64,000 bases of DNA. Origin: Nocardioides bizhenqiangii (GTDB taxonomy: Bacteria > Actinomycetota > Actinomycetes > Propionibacteriales > Nocardioidaceae). Both the position numbers and the translations under genes were made by a program. The notes under the pieces are model-generated. The model searched no databases, was not told where the DNA came from, and saw only the letters and a list, made by a program, of their open reading frames with translations. Below are positions 40,688 to 50,351 of the stretch, piece by piece (position 1 is the stretch's first letter; each line of letters starts with the position of its first letter). The stretch is taken from assembly GCF_034661235.1 (NCBI RefSeq), contig NZ_CP141059.1, forward strand, positions 2,851,501 to 2,915,500, read 5' to 3'.

Positions 40688-42404
40688 CGTCGCGTCGACG
40701 AACGGCACCGAGCCGGCCACGCCCAGCAAGGGCGCCAAGCGAGCCGGAGCGGTCGCCACCTGGGCCGACGACCGGCTCGGCCTCGCCAAGGCCACCAAGG
40801 GCCTGTCGCTGCGCAAGGTCTTCCCCGACCACTGGTCCTTCATGCTCGGCGAGATCGCGCTGTGGAGCTTCGTCGTCCTGCTGCTGACCGGCGTGTTCCT
40901 GACCCTGTGGTTCGACCCGAGCATGGCCGAGGTCCAGTACAACGGGTCCTACGACCCGCTGCGCGGCGTCCACATGTCGCGGGCGATGGCCTCGACGCTG
41001 GAGATCTCCTTCGACGTCCGCGGTGGCCTGCTCATGCGGCAGATGCACCACTGGGCCGCGATGATCTTCATCGCGGCGATGATGATCCACCTGCTCCGCG
41101 TCTACCTCACCGGCGCGTTCCGCAAGCCGCGCGAGATCAACTGGCTCATCGGCTGCCTGCTGCTGCTCCTCGGCACCATCGAGGGCTTCACCGGCTACTC
41201 GCTCCCCGACGACCTGCTGTCGGGCACCGGCGTCAGGGCCGCGGACGGCTTCATGAAGGCCAGCCCCGTCATCGGCACCTACATGTCGTTCTTCCTGTTC
41301 GGCGGAGAGTTCCCGGGCGACCAGATCATCCCCCGCTTCTACGCCATCCACATCCTGCTGATCCCCGGGATCCTGCTGGCGCTGATCACGGCCCACCTGA
41401 TCCTGGTCGTCTACCACAAGCACACGCAGTGGCCCGGTCCCGGCAAGACGGAGGACAACGTCGTCGGTCCCCCGCTGCTGCCGATCTACATGGCCAAGGC
41501 GGGCGGCTTCTTCTTCATCGTGTTCGGCATGACCGCGCTCCTCGGCGGTCTGTTCACGCTCAACCCGGTGTGGAAGTACGGTCCTTACGATCCGTCCAAG
41601 GTGACCGCCGGCTCACAGCCCGACTGGTACATGGGTTGGCCCGACGGCCTGCTCCGGATCATCCCGGCATGGGAGACCCATCTCTGGGGCTTCACGGTGT
41701 CGTGGAACATCATGCTGCCGATCCTCATCGCACCTCCGCTGCTGCTGATGGTGCTGATGGTGCTGCCGTTCCTGGAGTCGTGGATCACCGGCGACAAGCG
41801 CGAGCACCACCTGCTCCAACGGCCGCGCAACGCACCGACCCGCACGGCGATCATGGCCGCGCTGATCACCTTCTACGGCCTCTCCTGGGCCGCGGGCGGC
41901 AACGACATCATCGCGATCAAGCTGAACCTGAGCATCAACCAGATCACGTACTTCCTGCGCGGCGCCGTGATCATCGGACCGATCATCGCCTTCATCATCA
42001 CGCGCCGCTGGTGCATCTCGCTCCAGCGGCATGACGAGGCCAAGCTGCTGCACGGCTACGAGACAGGCGTCATCGTCCGCTCCCCCGACGGCGGGTACGC
42101 CGAGAAACACCTGCCGATCAGCGAGGCCGACGCCTACGTGCTCACCGCTCGCGACCGGGAGGAGGTCTACTCCTCCAACGGTGCGGCCGACGAGTCGGGG
42201 GTGGCCGCTCCCGGCGGCAGGCGCGCGGCGGTGATGAACAAGGTGCGCAGCCGGCTGTCGGTCCTCATGTTCGCCGACAACGTGCAGAAGCCGACCGCCG
42301 AGGAGCTGCACGAGGCTCAGCACCACTCCGAGCACGAGCTGCACGAGCTGGAGCACCAGATCTCCACCGGTCCCAACAAGCACGGCCCGACCTCGGACCA
42401 ATGA
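40674..42404 (+). CDS. qcrB: Menaquinol-cytochrome c reductase cytochrome b subunit
   Basis: This 576-residue integral membrane subunit carries haems bL and bH and both quinone sites. The haem ligands lie in RQMHHWAAMIFIAAMMIHLL and in the IHILLIPGILLALITAHLIL helix that follows. The Qo loop region, the PDWYMGWPDGLL segment and three C-terminal helices are complete. A hydrophilic tail of about 110 residues (from YETGVIVR on) is actinobacterial. It is the target class of Q203-like inhibitors in mycobacteria. It is the last gene of the ctaE-qcrCAB unit; arfB follows by six bases. Confidence 0.96.
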   Translation: MKSADVASTNGTEPATPSKGAKRAGAVATWADDRLGLAKATKGLSLRKVFPDHWSFMLGEIALWSFVVLLLTGVFLTLWFDPSMAEVQYNGSYDPLRGVHMSRAMASTLEISFDVRGGLLMRQMHHWAAMIFIAAMMIHLLRVYLTGAFRKPREINWLIGCLLLLLGTIEGFTGYSLPDDLLSGTGVRAADGFMKASPVIGTYMSFFLFGGEFPGDQIIPRFYAIHILLIPGILLALITAHLILVVYHKHTQWPGPGKTEDNVVGPPLLPIYMAKAGGFFFIVFGMTALLGGLFTLNPVWKYGPYDPSKVTAGSQPDWYMGWPDGLLRIIPAWETHLWGFTVSWNIMLPILIAPPLLLMVLMVLPFLESWITGDKREHHLLQRPRNAPTRTAIMAALITFYGLSWAAGGNDIIAIKLNLSINQITYFLRGAVIIGPIIAFIITRRWCISLQRHDEAKLLHGYETGVIVRSPDGGYAEKHLPISEADAYVLTARDREEVYSSNGAADESGVAAPGGRRAAVMNKVRSRLSVLMFADNVQKPTAEELHEAQHHSEHELHELEHQISTGPNKHGPTSDQ

Positions 42405-42410
42405 CCCGGT

Positions 42411-42866
42411 ATGGCCGAGCCCGGCCAGGACCTCCCGGTGCCGCCTGGCCCGGGGCTGCCGTCCGGTGCGACCATCCCGGCGGGCGAGCTGGTCGAGCGC
42501 TTCTCACGCTCTCCCGGCCCGGGCGGTCAGGCGGTGAACACCAGCGACACCCGTGTCGAGCTGCTCTTCGCCCCGGGCAGCTCCACCGCTTTCACGGACG
42601 CCCAGCGGGCTCGTCTGGTCCGCCACCTGGCCGACGCGATGACGCGGGGGCACGTCTCGGTCGTGGCGTCGGAGCACCGCTCCCAGCTGCGCAACCGCAT
42701 CGCCGCCCGCGAGCGCCTGGTCGCCCTGCTGCGGGAGGCGGTGGCACCGCCGCCGCCACCCCGCCGAAAAACGAAGCCGAGCCGCGCCTCCCAGCGCAGG
42801 CGCGTCGAGGAGAAGAAGCAGCGCGGACGCACCAAGACGCTGCGGGGCCCCGTCCGCGACGAGTGA
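42411..42866 (+). CDS. arfB: Peptidyl-tRNA hydrolase ArfB (release-factor-like)
   Basis: This 151-residue protein is a release-factor catalytic domain without codon-recognition domains. GGQ lies at residues 38-40 within FSRSPGPGGQAVNTSDTRVE, and a Lys/Arg-rich C-terminal tail (RRKTKPSRASQRRRVEEKKQ, residues about 120-145) fits the empty mRNA channel. ArfB rescues ribosomes stalled without a stop codon. It follows qcrB by six bases, so it probably reads through from the respiratory unit. Confidence 0.93.
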   Translation: MAEPGQDLPVPPGPGLPSGATIPAGELVERFSRSPGPGGQAVNTSDTRVELLFAPGSSTAFTDAQRARLVRHLADAMTRGHVSVVASEHRSQLRNRIAARERLVALLREAVAPPPPPRRKTKPSRASQRRRVEEKKQRGRTKTLRGPVRDE

Positions 42867-42892
42867 GCGGGGGGTCGGCCCCGGCTGGGGGT

Positions 42893-44119
42893 CTAGAGCG
42901 CGGAGCTGGCCTTGTAGTCCGACCAGGCGATGTTCCAGTCGCCGTAGCCGTTGTCGGGCTCCATCGGCCGGTCGGTGCCGGTGTACTCGACCACGTCGCC
43001 GCGCAGGGTCATCGCGTAGAGCCAGGCGGCGTCCTCGGTGCTCATGCCGGTGCAGCCGTGGGACACGTTGGCGGAGCCCTGTGAGCCCACCGACCACGGC
43101 GCGGCGTGGATGAACTCGCCGGAGTTGGTCACCCGCATCGCCCACTGCACGTTGTCGATGTCGTAGGCCTCGGAGCCGGTGATGCCGACGGTCTCGGAGT
43201 TCATCCGCTTGGACTCGAACTTCTCCATGATCACCTTGACGCCCGAGCGCGTCGTGAACGCGGGCTGTTCGCCGGTCGTGATCGGGATGGTCCGGAGCAG
43301 CGTGCCGTTGGAGTAGACGTCCATCTGGTGGGTCTGCGCGTTGACCTTGTAGACGTGGGCGTCGCCGATGCTGAAGGTGAGCCGACGGTCCTCCTGGCCG
43401 TAGATCCCGCCGCCGGCGTCGACGCCGTTGACGTCGATGTCGACGGTGACGTCGGTGCCGGCCTGCCAGTACTTCTTCGGCCGGTAGTGGACCTCGGTGT
43501 CGCTGACCCAGTGCCAGGTGCCCGGCTGGCCCGGGTTGGTGGTCACGTGCATGTGGCGCTCGAAAGCCGCCTTGTTGGTGACCGGGATGTCGAACGTGAC
43601 GACGACGGGCATGCCGACCCCGACGGTCTCACCGTCGAGCGGCGCCACCGACGGGTAGGTCTGCTGGTCGAGCGTCAGCGCCTCGGTGGTGAAGCTCGAC
43701 GTGGTCCGCACGGTCTCGCCGTCTGCGCTCCGGCCGACCGACTTCACGGTGTAGGTCATCCCCGGCTCGAGCCGGTCCGCAGCGGTCCAGCGGGTGCCGT
43801 TGTCGGCGAGCGTGCCGTCGAGCGTGCCGTCGCCGTAGGTGACGGTGACCTTCTTCAGCGAGGCGTCCTTCGCGTCGACCTGGAGCTCGGTGTCGACCGG
43901 GACGTTGGTCGCGCCCTTCTTGACACTGGTCTTGATGACCGGCTTCGCGGCCGGGGGCGCCGTCGTCTCCTCGTCGGTGTCGTCGCCGACACCTGCCGAG
44001 GACAGCGCATCGTCGGCGGCGCTGCACCCGCTCACCAGCACGGCGGCGGCGACCAGCGCTGCGAGTCCACGACGGGTCGCGGGACGGCTGCGGCGGGCGC
44101 GGAACGGCAGGGCATGCAT
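42893..44119 (-). CDS. L,D-transpeptidase lipoprotein (LdtMt2-like)
   Basis: This 408-residue lipoprotein has a basic signal peptide ending in VSGC, an acidic linker and two Ig-like domains (about 55-250). The YkuD catalytic domain holds HAAPWSVGSQGSANVSHGCT, with the nucleophile Cys356 in SHGC. It makes 3-3 crosslinks between peptidoglycan stems outside the membrane. The order of domains matches mycobacterial LdtB. The ATG at 44119 gives an arginine-rich leader; an upstream open stretch lacks family similarity. It is convergent with arfB. Confidence 0.93.
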   Translation of the reverse strand: MHALPFRARRSRPATRRGLAALVAAAVLVSGCSAADDALSSAGVGDDTDEETTAPPAAKPVIKTSVKKGATNVPVDTELQVDAKDASLKKVTVTYGDGTLDGTLADNGTRWTAADRLEPGMTYTVKSVGRSADGETVRTTSSFTTEALTLDQQTYPSVAPLDGETVGVGMPVVVTFDIPVTNKAAFERHMHVTTNPGQPGTWHWVSDTEVHYRPKKYWQAGTDVTVDIDVNGVDAGGGIYGQEDRRLTFSIGDAHVYKVNAQTHQMDVYSNGTLLRTIPITTGEQPAFTTRSGVKVIMEKFESKRMNSETVGITGSEAYDIDNVQWAMRVTNSGEFIHAAPWSVGSQGSANVSHGCTGMSTEDAAWLYAMTLRGDVVEYTGTDRPMEPDNGYGDWNIAWSDYKASSAL

Positions 44120-44193
44120 GCGGCTGGTGTCTCTCTTCCGGGATCGAGCGGCACGACGCCGCCAGAAAAGAGTAACCCGAGGCCCCACCAACA

Positions 44194-44211
44194 AACGCCA
44201 TCCGCGGCGTT
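44194..44211 (-). terminator. Weak hairpin after the cta operon
   Basis: On the minus strand AACGCC-GCGGAT-GGCGTT forms a 6-bp stem followed by TGTTGG. It lies about 40 bp after the ctaF stop in the gap before the L,D-transpeptidase, whose own promoter must also lie in this 133-bp region. Confidence 0.4.
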
Positions 44212-44252
44212 GCCTATCTCACGCGCCGCCGATGCAACCTGTGCCGGACCAG

Positions 44253-44693
44253 CTAGTGCGCGTGTTCTCCGCGGTAGTACTCGAAGATCCAGCCGGAGAG
44301 CGTCAGCACGCCGAGAGCCGCGCCGAGGACCACCATCCACCACTGGGTCATCGCCGTGGCCAGCACGATGATGCCGAGCGTGCAGGCGCACCAGAACGGC
44401 CACCAGGAGTACGGCGGGAAGAACCCGAGCTCACCGGCGCCGTCGGCGATCTCGCCGTCGATCCGGTCCTCCGGACGGGCATCCATCCGCCGGGCGTGGA
44501 AGCCGAGGTAGAGGGTGACCATCGCGGTCAGCAGCGTGGTCATCACGAGCGCGGAGGTGCCGGTCCAGTCGGCGCAGGAGACGCCCGGGTCGGCGTTGCA
44601 GTCGGTGGCCGCGTCGGTGATCAACCAGTACGCCGGTGTCACCAGCACCAGGAAGATGGTGGTGATGCCGAAGAGCCAGGCCTCGACCTTCAT
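44253..44693 (-). CDS. ctaF: Cytochrome c oxidase subunit IV (actinobacterial)
   Basis: This 146-residue protein has four membrane helices: two near the N-terminus (LFGITTIFLVLVTPAYWLIT; ALVMTTLLTAMVTLYLGFHA) and two after residue 95 (WPFWCACTLGIIVLATAMTQ; MVVLGAALGVLTLSGWIFEY). The RIDGEIADGAGELGFFPP loop is typical of actinobacterial CtaF. It supports the aa3 oxidase in the bc1-aa3 supercomplex. Its ATG shares a base with the ctaD stop (TGATG). Confidence 0.93.
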   Translation of the reverse strand: MKVEAWLFGITTIFLVLVTPAYWLITDAATDCNADPGVSCADWTGTSALVMTTLLTAMVTLYLGFHARRMDARPEDRIDGEIADGAGELGFFPPYSWWPFWCACTLGIIVLATAMTQWWMVVLGAALGVLTLSGWIFEYYRGEHAH

Positions 44694-46486
44694 CAGACCT
44701 CACCCTCCGTCTCGTCGTGCTTGTAGCTGTGGCTCTTGGGGTCGCCGGCGTCCTTCTGGGCCTGCTGCTGGGCGAGGTGCTCCCGGAGTCCGCGCGAGTC
44801 CGGAGCATCGGCGGCCTCGTCGGTCCCTTCCTTCGGGTTGGCATCGAGCTCGATCGCGGCGATCTCGGGATGGTGCAGGTCGAACGCCGGCGACTCCGAG
44901 CGGATCCGCGGGAGGCTGGCGAAGTTGTGGCGCGGCGGCGGGCAGCTGGTGGCCCACTCCAGCGAGCGCCCCCAACCCCACGGGTCGTCGACGCCGACCA
45001 CCGGGGTCTTGCGGGTGATCCAGACGTTGTAGAAGAACGGCAGCATCGAGGACGCGAGGATGAACGCACCGATGGTCGACACCTGGTTGAGGACGGTGAA
45101 CCCGTCGTCGCCGAGGTAGTCGGCATAGCGCCGCGGCATGCCCTCGATGCCCAGCCAGTGCTGGATGAGGAACGTGGTGTGGAAGCCGATGAACAGCAAC
45201 CAGAAGTGGATCTTGCCGAGCCGTTCGTCGAGCATCTTGCCGGTCAGCTTCGGCCACCAGAAGTAGAAGCCGGCGAACATGGCGAACACGACCGTGCCGA
45301 ACACCGTGTAGTGGAAGTGCGCCACCACGAAGTAGGAGTCGGACACGTGGAAGTCCAGCGGCGGGCTGGCCAGGATGATGCCGGTCAGGCCACCGAACAG
45401 GAACGTCGTGAGGAACCCGATGGACCACAGCATCGGGGTGTCCATCCGCACCGACCCGCCCCACATGGTGCCGATCCAGTTGAAGAACTTCACCCCCGTC
45501 GGGACCGCGATCAGGAACGACATGCCGGAGAAGAACGGCAGGTTGACCGCACCGGTGACGAACATGTGGTGCGCCCACACCGCGACCGAGAGGATCGCGA
45601 TCCCCATCGTCGCGCCGACCAGGCCGATGTAGCCGAAGATCGGCTTGCGGCTGAAGACCGGCAGGATCTCGGAGATGATGCCGAAGAACGGCAGCGCGAT
45701 GATGTAGACCTCGGGATGCCCGAAGAACCAGAACAGGTGCTGCCACAAGATCGCCCCGCCGTGGGACGGGTCGAACACATGGGCACCGAGCTGCCGGTCC
45801 GCCTCGAGCGAGAGCAACGCGCCGGCGAGCACCGGGAACGCGATCAGCACCAGCAGGCTGGTGATCAGCACCGTCCAGGTGAAGATCGACATCCGGAACA
45901 TCGTCATCCCCGGTGCGCGCATGCAGATGATCGTGGTGATGAAGTTGACCGCACCGAGGATGGTGCCCAGACCCGCCATCCACAGGCCCATCACCCACAG
46001 GTCTCCGCCGACTCCGGGGCTGTTGACCGAGTCCGACAGCGGCGTGTAGGCGAACCAGCCGAACGACGCCGCGCCGTCCGGCGTCAGGAAGCCGGCTCCG
46101 GCGATCAGGCCGCCGAACAGGTAGAGCCAGTAGCTGAACATGTTCAGCCGCGGGAACGCGACGTCCGGAGCGCCGATCTGAAGCGGCATGATCGCGTTGC
46201 CGAACGCGAAGAACAGCGGCGTCGCGAACAGCAGCAGCATGATCGTGCCGTGCATCGTGAACAGCTGGTTGTAGGTCTCCTCGTTCACCACCTGGCTGCC
46301 CGGGTAGGCCAGCTCGGAGCGGATGAGGAGGGCCATGATGCCGCCCGCCATGAACCACGCCATGGCGGTGACGAAGTAGAGGTTGCCGATCACCTTGTGA
46401 TCGGTCGTGGTCATGACCCGCACCAGCAACTGGCCGAGCGGCTTGCGCTCGGTGAGCTCGGCGGACCGGGCGACGGTGGCGGTCAC
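44693..46486 (-). CDS. ctaD: Cytochrome c oxidase subunit I
   Basis: This 597-residue haem-copper subunit has twelve helices. It keeps the low-spin haem ligand in [15 protein letters not shown], the CuB-Tyr site [14 protein letters not shown], the WAHHMF pair and the haem a3/a ligands in [10 protein letters not shown]. It reduces oxygen to water and pumps protons. The C-terminal 75 residues are hydrophilic, as in actinobacteria. GTG at 46486 overlaps the ctaC stop by four bases; longer starts would lie within ctaC. Confidence 0.97.
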   Translation of the reverse strand: MTATVARSAELTERKPLGQLLVRVMTTTDHKVIGNLYFVTAMAWFMAGGIMALLIRSELAYPGSQVVNEETYNQLFTMHGTIMLLLFATPLFFAFGNAIMPLQIGAPDVAFPRLNMFSYWLYLFGGLIAGAGFLTPDGAASFGWFAYTPLSDSVNSPGVGGDLWVMGLWMAGLGTILGAVNFITTIICMRAPGMTMFRMSIFTWTVLITSLLVLIAFPVLAGALLSLEADRQLGAHVFDPSHGGAILWQHLFWFFGHPEVYIIALPFFGIISEILPVFSRKPIFGYIGLVGATMGIAILSVAVWAHHMFVTGAVNLPFFSGMSFLIAVPTGVKFFNWIGTMWGGSVRMDTPMLWSIGFLTTFLFGGLTGIILASPPLDFHVSDSYFVVAHFHYTVFGTVVFAMFAGFYFWWPKLTGKMLDERLGKIHFWLLFIGFHTTFLIQHWLGIEGMPRRYADYLGDDGFTVLNQVSTIGAFILASSMLPFFYNVWITRKTPVVGVDDPWGWGRSLEWATSCPPPRHNFASLPRIRSESPAFDLHHPEIAAIELDANPKEGTDEAADAPDSRGLREHLAQQQAQKDAGDPKSHSYKHDETEGEV

Positions 46487-47373
46487 TCGTCCCCTCCCTG
46501 GTCGTTGAGGTCCTCGAGGACAGGCGTGTAGGCGTAGGACCCGCCGACGATCGGCTCCTCGCTCACGTGGTCGGGGTCCGATGCCAGTTCGTCCAGGTAG
46601 GCGTCGTACTCGTCCTGCGACACGACCCGCACGTCGAACAGCATCCGCGAGTGGTAGGTGCCGCACAGCTCGTAGCACTTGCCCTTGAACTCGCCGGTCT
46701 CGGTGGTCGTCACCTGGAAGGCGTTGTCACGACCGGGCATCACGTCCATCCGCATGGCGAACGCCGGGACGCCGAAGTCGTGGATCACGTCGGGGCTGTA
46801 GAGGTCGAACTGGATGGTGCTGTCGACCGGGAGCACCAGGGTGGGCATGTCGCTGCCGGTGCCGGAGACCCAGACGTTGGTGCCGTCGGGCGTGTCGACC
46901 GAGTCGGGGTAGTTGAAGGTCCACTGCCACTTCTGGCCGACGACGGTCACCGTCACGTCCGGCTCGGGGTCCATCTCGAGCATGGTGTTCTGCACCCGCA
47001 CCGTGTGCGCGAAGAACACGACGACCATGATGATGGGGAAGATCGTGTAGAAGATCTCGACCGGCAGGTTATAGCGCGTCTGGACCGGGATCTCGTCGTC
47101 ATTGCGGCGCCGGAAGTACCAGGCGGCGCCGAGGATGAACGCCCAGGTGACGACTCCGGTCGCGAGCGCGGCGATCCAAGCGCCCTGCCACAGGTGCAGG
47201 TTGTCCTGCCCCTGCTCGGTCACGATCTCGGGCATGCCGAGCCGGCCCGCCTCGGTGTCGTCCGAGCATCCGGTCAGCGCCAGCGCGAGTACGACGACGA
47301 CGCCGGCCAGCCCGGCCGCGCGGCGCAGGCGCCGGGCCGATCCACCCGTGCGCTCGGGGTGCCTCAAGCCCAC
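46483..47373 (-). CDS. ctaC: Cytochrome c oxidase subunit II
   Basis: This 296-residue lipoprotein has a signal ending LTGC, two membrane helices (about 55-80 and 100-125) and an outer CuA domain. The CuA site [14 protein letters not shown] has both cysteines, His and Met, and the aromatic stretch [11 protein letters not shown] lies before it. It accepts electrons from QcrC. GTG at 47373 has GAGGAAGG upstream. It leads the ctaC-ctaD-ctaF operon, and its promoter lies in the 117-bp divergent gap with the cysteine desulfurase gene, where TTCCGATAGTGT is a good -10 region. Confidence 0.96.
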   Translation of the reverse strand: MGLRHPERTGGSARRLRRAAGLAGVVVVLALALTGCSDDTEAGRLGMPEIVTEQGQDNLHLWQGAWIAALATGVVTWAFILGAAWYFRRRNDDEIPVQTRYNLPVEIFYTIFPIIMVVVFFAHTVRVQNTMLEMDPEPDVTVTVVGQKWQWTFNYPDSVDTPDGTNVWVSGTGSDMPTLVLPVDSTIQFDLYSPDVIHDFGVPAFAMRMDVMPGRDNAFQVTTTETGEFKGKCYELCGTYHSRMLFDVRVVSQDEYDAYLDELASDPDHVSEEPIVGGSYAYTPVLEDLNDQGGDE

Positions 47374-47490
47374 GAACGAGCCTTCCTCTCGACGATCACA
47401 ACTCCTGAGAACACTATCGGAACCAGGCCGTCCTGAGAGCACAGGGTCTGAAACATGGCGGCGTCCAGACGGCCGCCTAGATTAGGGAGC

Positions 47491-48675
47491 GTGACCAGTG
47501 CCCGCGGCTACCTCGACACGGCGTCGGCGGAGCCCCTGCACCCCGCTGCGCGCGAGACCCTGATCGCCGCCCTGGAGCGCGGCTACGCCGACCCGCGCCG
47601 CCTGCACGGGGCCGGCCGCGACGCCCGACTGCTGCTCGACAACGCCCGTGCCGTGGTCGCGGAGTGCCTGGGGGTGCACGCCGACGAGGTGGGCTTCACT
47701 GCGTCCGGCACCGACGCGGTCCACCGCGGGCTGCTCGGCCTGGTCCGGGCCCGCTCCGGCGACGGTGTGGTGCACGGTGCGGTCGAGCACTCGTCGGTCC
47801 TGCACGCCGTCACGTGGCAACCCTCCCCCGCCCACGCGTCGATCGCGGTCGACGCCACCGGCAGGGTCGACCTCGACGCGATGGCCGCCGCCGCCCGACA
47901 GCCCGGCGTCGCGGTCGTCGCCCTGCAGGCGGCCAACCAGGAGGTCGGCACGGTCCAGCCGGTCGACGCACTGGACCTGCCCGACGACGTCCCCCTGTTC
48001 GTCGATGCCGCGGCGTCGGTCGGGCGGCTCCCGTTGCCCGCGCGGTGGACGGCGCTGGCAGCGTCCGCCCACAAGTGGGGTGGTCCGGGGGGCGTCGGCG
48101 TGCTCGTCGTACGTCGATCCGCCCGCTGGACCACGCCGTTCCCCGGCGACGACGGCATCGACCACCTCGGCGGCGAGTCGGCGGTGCCGGCGGCGCTCGC
48201 CGCGGCCGCCGCGCTGCAGGCGGTGCTGTCCGAGCGCGACGAGACCGCGGGCCGCCAGCACCGCCAGGTCGAGCGGATCCGGGCGTGTGCCGGCTCCCTC
48301 CCCGACACCGAGGTCGTCGGCGACCCGGTCGACCGGCTCCCCCACCTGGTGACGTTCTCCGTGCTCTACGCGAGCGGCGACGAGCTGGTGGCAGGACTCG
48401 ACCGCCGCGGCTTCGGCGTGGCCAGCGGCTCCGCCTGCACGGCGTCGACGCTCGAGCCGAGCCACGTGCTGGCGGCGATGGGCGCGCTGACGCACGGCAA
48501 CGTGCGGGTCTCGCTCCGCCGTGACACCACCGACGACGAGGTCGAGGCGTTCTGCGCCGCCCTCGTCGACGTGGTCACCGACATCCGCGCCGGGATCGGC
48601 TTGACCACCCCACGACGTTCTCCGTCTCCCCCGCTGCGCTCCTCCGACGAACAACGCCGCGGGGACCCCGGATGA
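47491..48675 (+). CDS. Cysteine desulfurase-like aminotransferase (class V)
   Basis: This 394-residue PLP enzyme probably takes sulfur from L-cysteine to form a persulfide. The PLP lysine is Lys195 in SAHKWGGPGG, and the sulfur-carrying Cys316 lies in ASGSACTASTLEPSHVL. These are both NifS/IscS-like. The C-terminal 25 residues (TTPRRSPSPP onward) are a disordered tail. It overlaps the tusA gene by four bases, so the two are a likely sulfur relay. Its start is GTG, with TAGATT and AGGGAG directly upstream. Confidence 0.88.
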   Translation: MTSARGYLDTASAEPLHPAARETLIAALERGYADPRRLHGAGRDARLLLDNARAVVAECLGVHADEVGFTASGTDAVHRGLLGLVRARSGDGVVHGAVEHSSVLHAVTWQPSPAHASIAVDATGRVDLDAMAAAARQPGVAVVALQAANQEVGTVQPVDALDLPDDVPLFVDAAASVGRLPLPARWTALAASAHKWGGPGGVGVLVVRRSARWTTPFPGDDGIDHLGGESAVPAALAAAAALQAVLSERDETAGRQHRQVERIRACAGSLPDTEVVGDPVDRLPHLVTFSVLYASGDELVAGLDRRGFGVASGSACTASTLEPSHVLAAMGALTHGNVRVSLRRDTTDDEVEAFCAALVDVVTDIRAGIGLTTPRRSPSPPLRSSDEQRRGDPG

Positions 48676-48911
48676 GCGGCCCGGTGTCGCACGAGCTTGA
48701 CTGCCGGGGGCAGGTCTGTCCGCGGCCGATCATCGAGCTCGCCAAGGCACTCCCCTCCGTCGCCGTCGGGGAGCTGCTGGCGGTCGTCGCCGACGACCCG
48801 GCCGCCCGGCACGACGTGGCGGCGTGGTGCCGGATGCGCGGCCAGGAGTACGTCGGCGAGGAGCTCACCGCCGACGGGGTCGCCCGTTACGTCGTGCGCA
48901 GGACAAGCTGA
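48672..48911 (+). CDS. tusA: TusA-family sulfur carrier protein
   Basis: This 79-residue protein is a TusA/SirA fold. The persulfide cysteine lies in VCPRPIIELAKAL (Cys16), preceded by LDCRGQ. The C-terminus has the usual DPAARHDVAAWCRMRGQEY. It accepts sulfur from the cysteine desulfurase encoded just upstream and passes it to a target such as tRNA thiolation, molybdopterin or Fe-S assembly; which one is not shown. It is coupled by an ATGA overlap. Confidence 0.92.
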   Translation: MSGPVSHELDCRGQVCPRPIIELAKALPSVAVGELLAVVADDPAARHDVAAWCRMRGQEYVGEELTADGVARYVVRRTS

Positions 48912-48912
48912 G

Positions 48913-48958
48913 CGTCAGCTGACGAGCGGCAGCGTGGCGCACAGCGGGCGAAGCCCGC
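48913..48958. terminator. Palindrome and GC hairpin between convergent tusA and adoK
   Basis: CGTCAGCTGACG (48913-48924) is a perfect 12-bp palindrome directly after the tusA stop, and GCGGGC-GAA-GCCCGC (48944-48958) is a 6-bp hairpin. Together with the rest of the 120-bp gap they probably end both converging transcripts. I see no gene here. Confidence 0.45.
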
Positions 48959-49031
48959 ATCGTGTGGCGCCCCTGGGCCGAGCGCAGCGATGGTCCGGGC
49001 GGTGCCGCACGATATGCGACACGCTCGCGCA

Positions 49032-50018
49032 TCAAAACTGCTTCGCGACCTCGTCGGCCGCCTCGTCGCCGTAGGACGACCGGAGCCGCTCGACGAACTC
49101 GGCGGGAGTGAACGCGTACTCCTGGGGGCCGACGGTCTCGACGACGTACGCCGCGAGAACGCAGCCCACCTGTGCCGCACGCTCGAGCGCGAGTCCCCAC
49201 CCGAGCGCGGCGAGGAACCCCGCGCGGAACGCGTCGCCGACACCGGTCGGCTCGACGGGCGTGACGTCCTTGCACGCCGGCACCTCGATCAGGTGCTGGT
49301 CCGTGCCGACGATGCGCACGCCGTCCGCCCCGAGCGTGGTCACGTGCAGGCCGACCCGGGCCCGGATGTCGGCGGCGGTCCAGCCGGTCTTCTTCTCGAC
49401 GATGTGGGACTCGTACTCGTTGGTCACCAGGATGTCGGCGCCGTCGATCAGCTGCCGGATCAGGTCGCCGTCGCCGAACGCGAGCTGCTGCGACGGGTCG
49501 GCGACGAACTTGTAGCCGCGCTGGCGGCACTCCTCGGTGTGGCGGAGCATGCCCTCGGGGTCGTCGGGCCCGATCAGGACGTACGCCGGCTCGCCGACCG
49601 TGTCGACGATCGGCTTGAGCTCGATCTCGCGCGACTCGCTCATCGCGCCCGGGTAGAACGAGGCGATCTGCGCGTGCGTGGAGTCGTTGGTGCACACGAA
49701 CCGGGCGGTGTGCCGGGTCGGCGACACGTGGATGTGGTCGCAGTCGACGCCGTGCCGCTCGAGCCACGACCGGTAGTCCGCGAAGTCCTCGCCGACGGCA
49801 CCGACGAGCACCGGCCGCACGCCCAGGACGCCGAGCCCGAACGAGATGTTGCCCGCGCAGCCGCCCCGCCGTACCTCGAGGTCGTTGACGAGGAAGCTCA
49901 CCGAGAGCTTGTCGAGCTGTTCGACGACGAGCGAGTCGGAGAACCTGCCCTCGAACGTCATCAGGTGGTCGGTGGCGATGGAGCCCGCGATGAGCAGGGA
50001 GCCGGTGGCAGCAGTCAC
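49032..50018 (-). CDS. adoK: Adenosine kinase (PfkB family)
   Basis: This 328-residue ribokinase-fold enzyme phosphorylates adenosine to AMP in purine salvage. It opens with LLIAGSIATDHLMTFEGRFS, has the RRGGCAGNISFGLGVLG glycine motif and the catalytic PTGVGDAFRAGF near residues 260-272. The N-terminal and middle segments closely follow M. tuberculosis AdoK (Rv2202c), as I recall that sequence. GTG at 50018 is chosen, with TAGTGT as a nearby -10 box; GTG at 50030 is possible. It is convergent with tusA. Confidence 0.9.
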   Translation of the reverse strand: MTAATGSLLIAGSIATDHLMTFEGRFSDSLVVEQLDKLSVSFLVNDLEVRRGGCAGNISFGLGVLGVRPVLVGAVGEDFADYRSWLERHGVDCDHIHVSPTRHTARFVCTNDSTHAQIASFYPGAMSESREIELKPIVDTVGEPAYVLIGPDDPEGMLRHTEECRQRGYKFVADPSQQLAFGDGDLIRQLIDGADILVTNEYESHIVEKKTGWTAADIRARVGLHVTTLGADGVRIVGTDQHLIEVPACKDVTPVEPTGVGDAFRAGFLAALGWGLALERAAQVGCVLAAYVVETVGPQEYAFTPAEFVERLRSSYGDEAADEVAKQF

Positions 50019-50082
50019 GACACGGAACACTACCGGCCGGTACCGCTGGGTCTACCTGTCAGTAGGCCCTAGCGTCGACGAC

Positions 50083-50295
50083 ATGACCCCTTACGAGGAG
50101 ATCGAGACCCCTGCCCAGCTGCGGGCCGATTGCGAAGCGGTCAACAGCCGGCTGGCGCGCGCCGCGCGGAAGGTCACCGAGGCCCCGCCGAGCATCCACT
50201 ACGACGAGTTCCCCCGTGAGATCCCCAAGAGGGACATCCAGATCTCCGAGGCTGCCCAGCGGCTGGCCAACGCGCTGCACCTGCACCTCGACTGA
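50083..50295 (+). CDS. Small hypothetical protein
   Basis: This 70-residue protein begins MTPYEEIETPAQLRADCEAV and ends in amphipathic helix ISEAAQRLANALHLHL. A Pro-containing middle (PPSIHYDEFPREIPKRD) breaks two helices. It has no membrane segment or known motif. Codon use fits a real gene, and a strong terminator follows 11 bp after the stop. It is divergent from adoK and may be leaderless. I do not recognise a family. Confidence 0.6.
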   Translation: MTPYEEIETPAQLRADCEAVNSRLARAARKVTEAPPSIHYDEFPREIPKRDIQISEAAQRLANALHLHLD

Positions 50296-50305
50296 CGCCC
50301 GAACG

Positions 50306-50340
50306 ACGAACGCCCCTGCCGATCCGGCAGGGGCGTTCGT
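50306..50340. terminator. Strong 16-bp bidirectional terminator hairpin
   Basis: ACGAACGCCCCTGCCG-ATC-CGGCAGGGGCGTTCGT is a perfect 16-bp stem with a three-base loop between the stops of the small gene at 50083 and the A-type Fe-S protein. It should end both converging transcripts. Confidence 0.88.
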
Positions 50341-50351
50341 CATGCTCGGGC

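Noticed and set aside
44717..47436. Long plus-strand frames opposite ctaD and ctaC
   Set aside because: Antisense shadows; composition is Arg/His/Gln-rich and the minus-strand oxidase motifs are complete.
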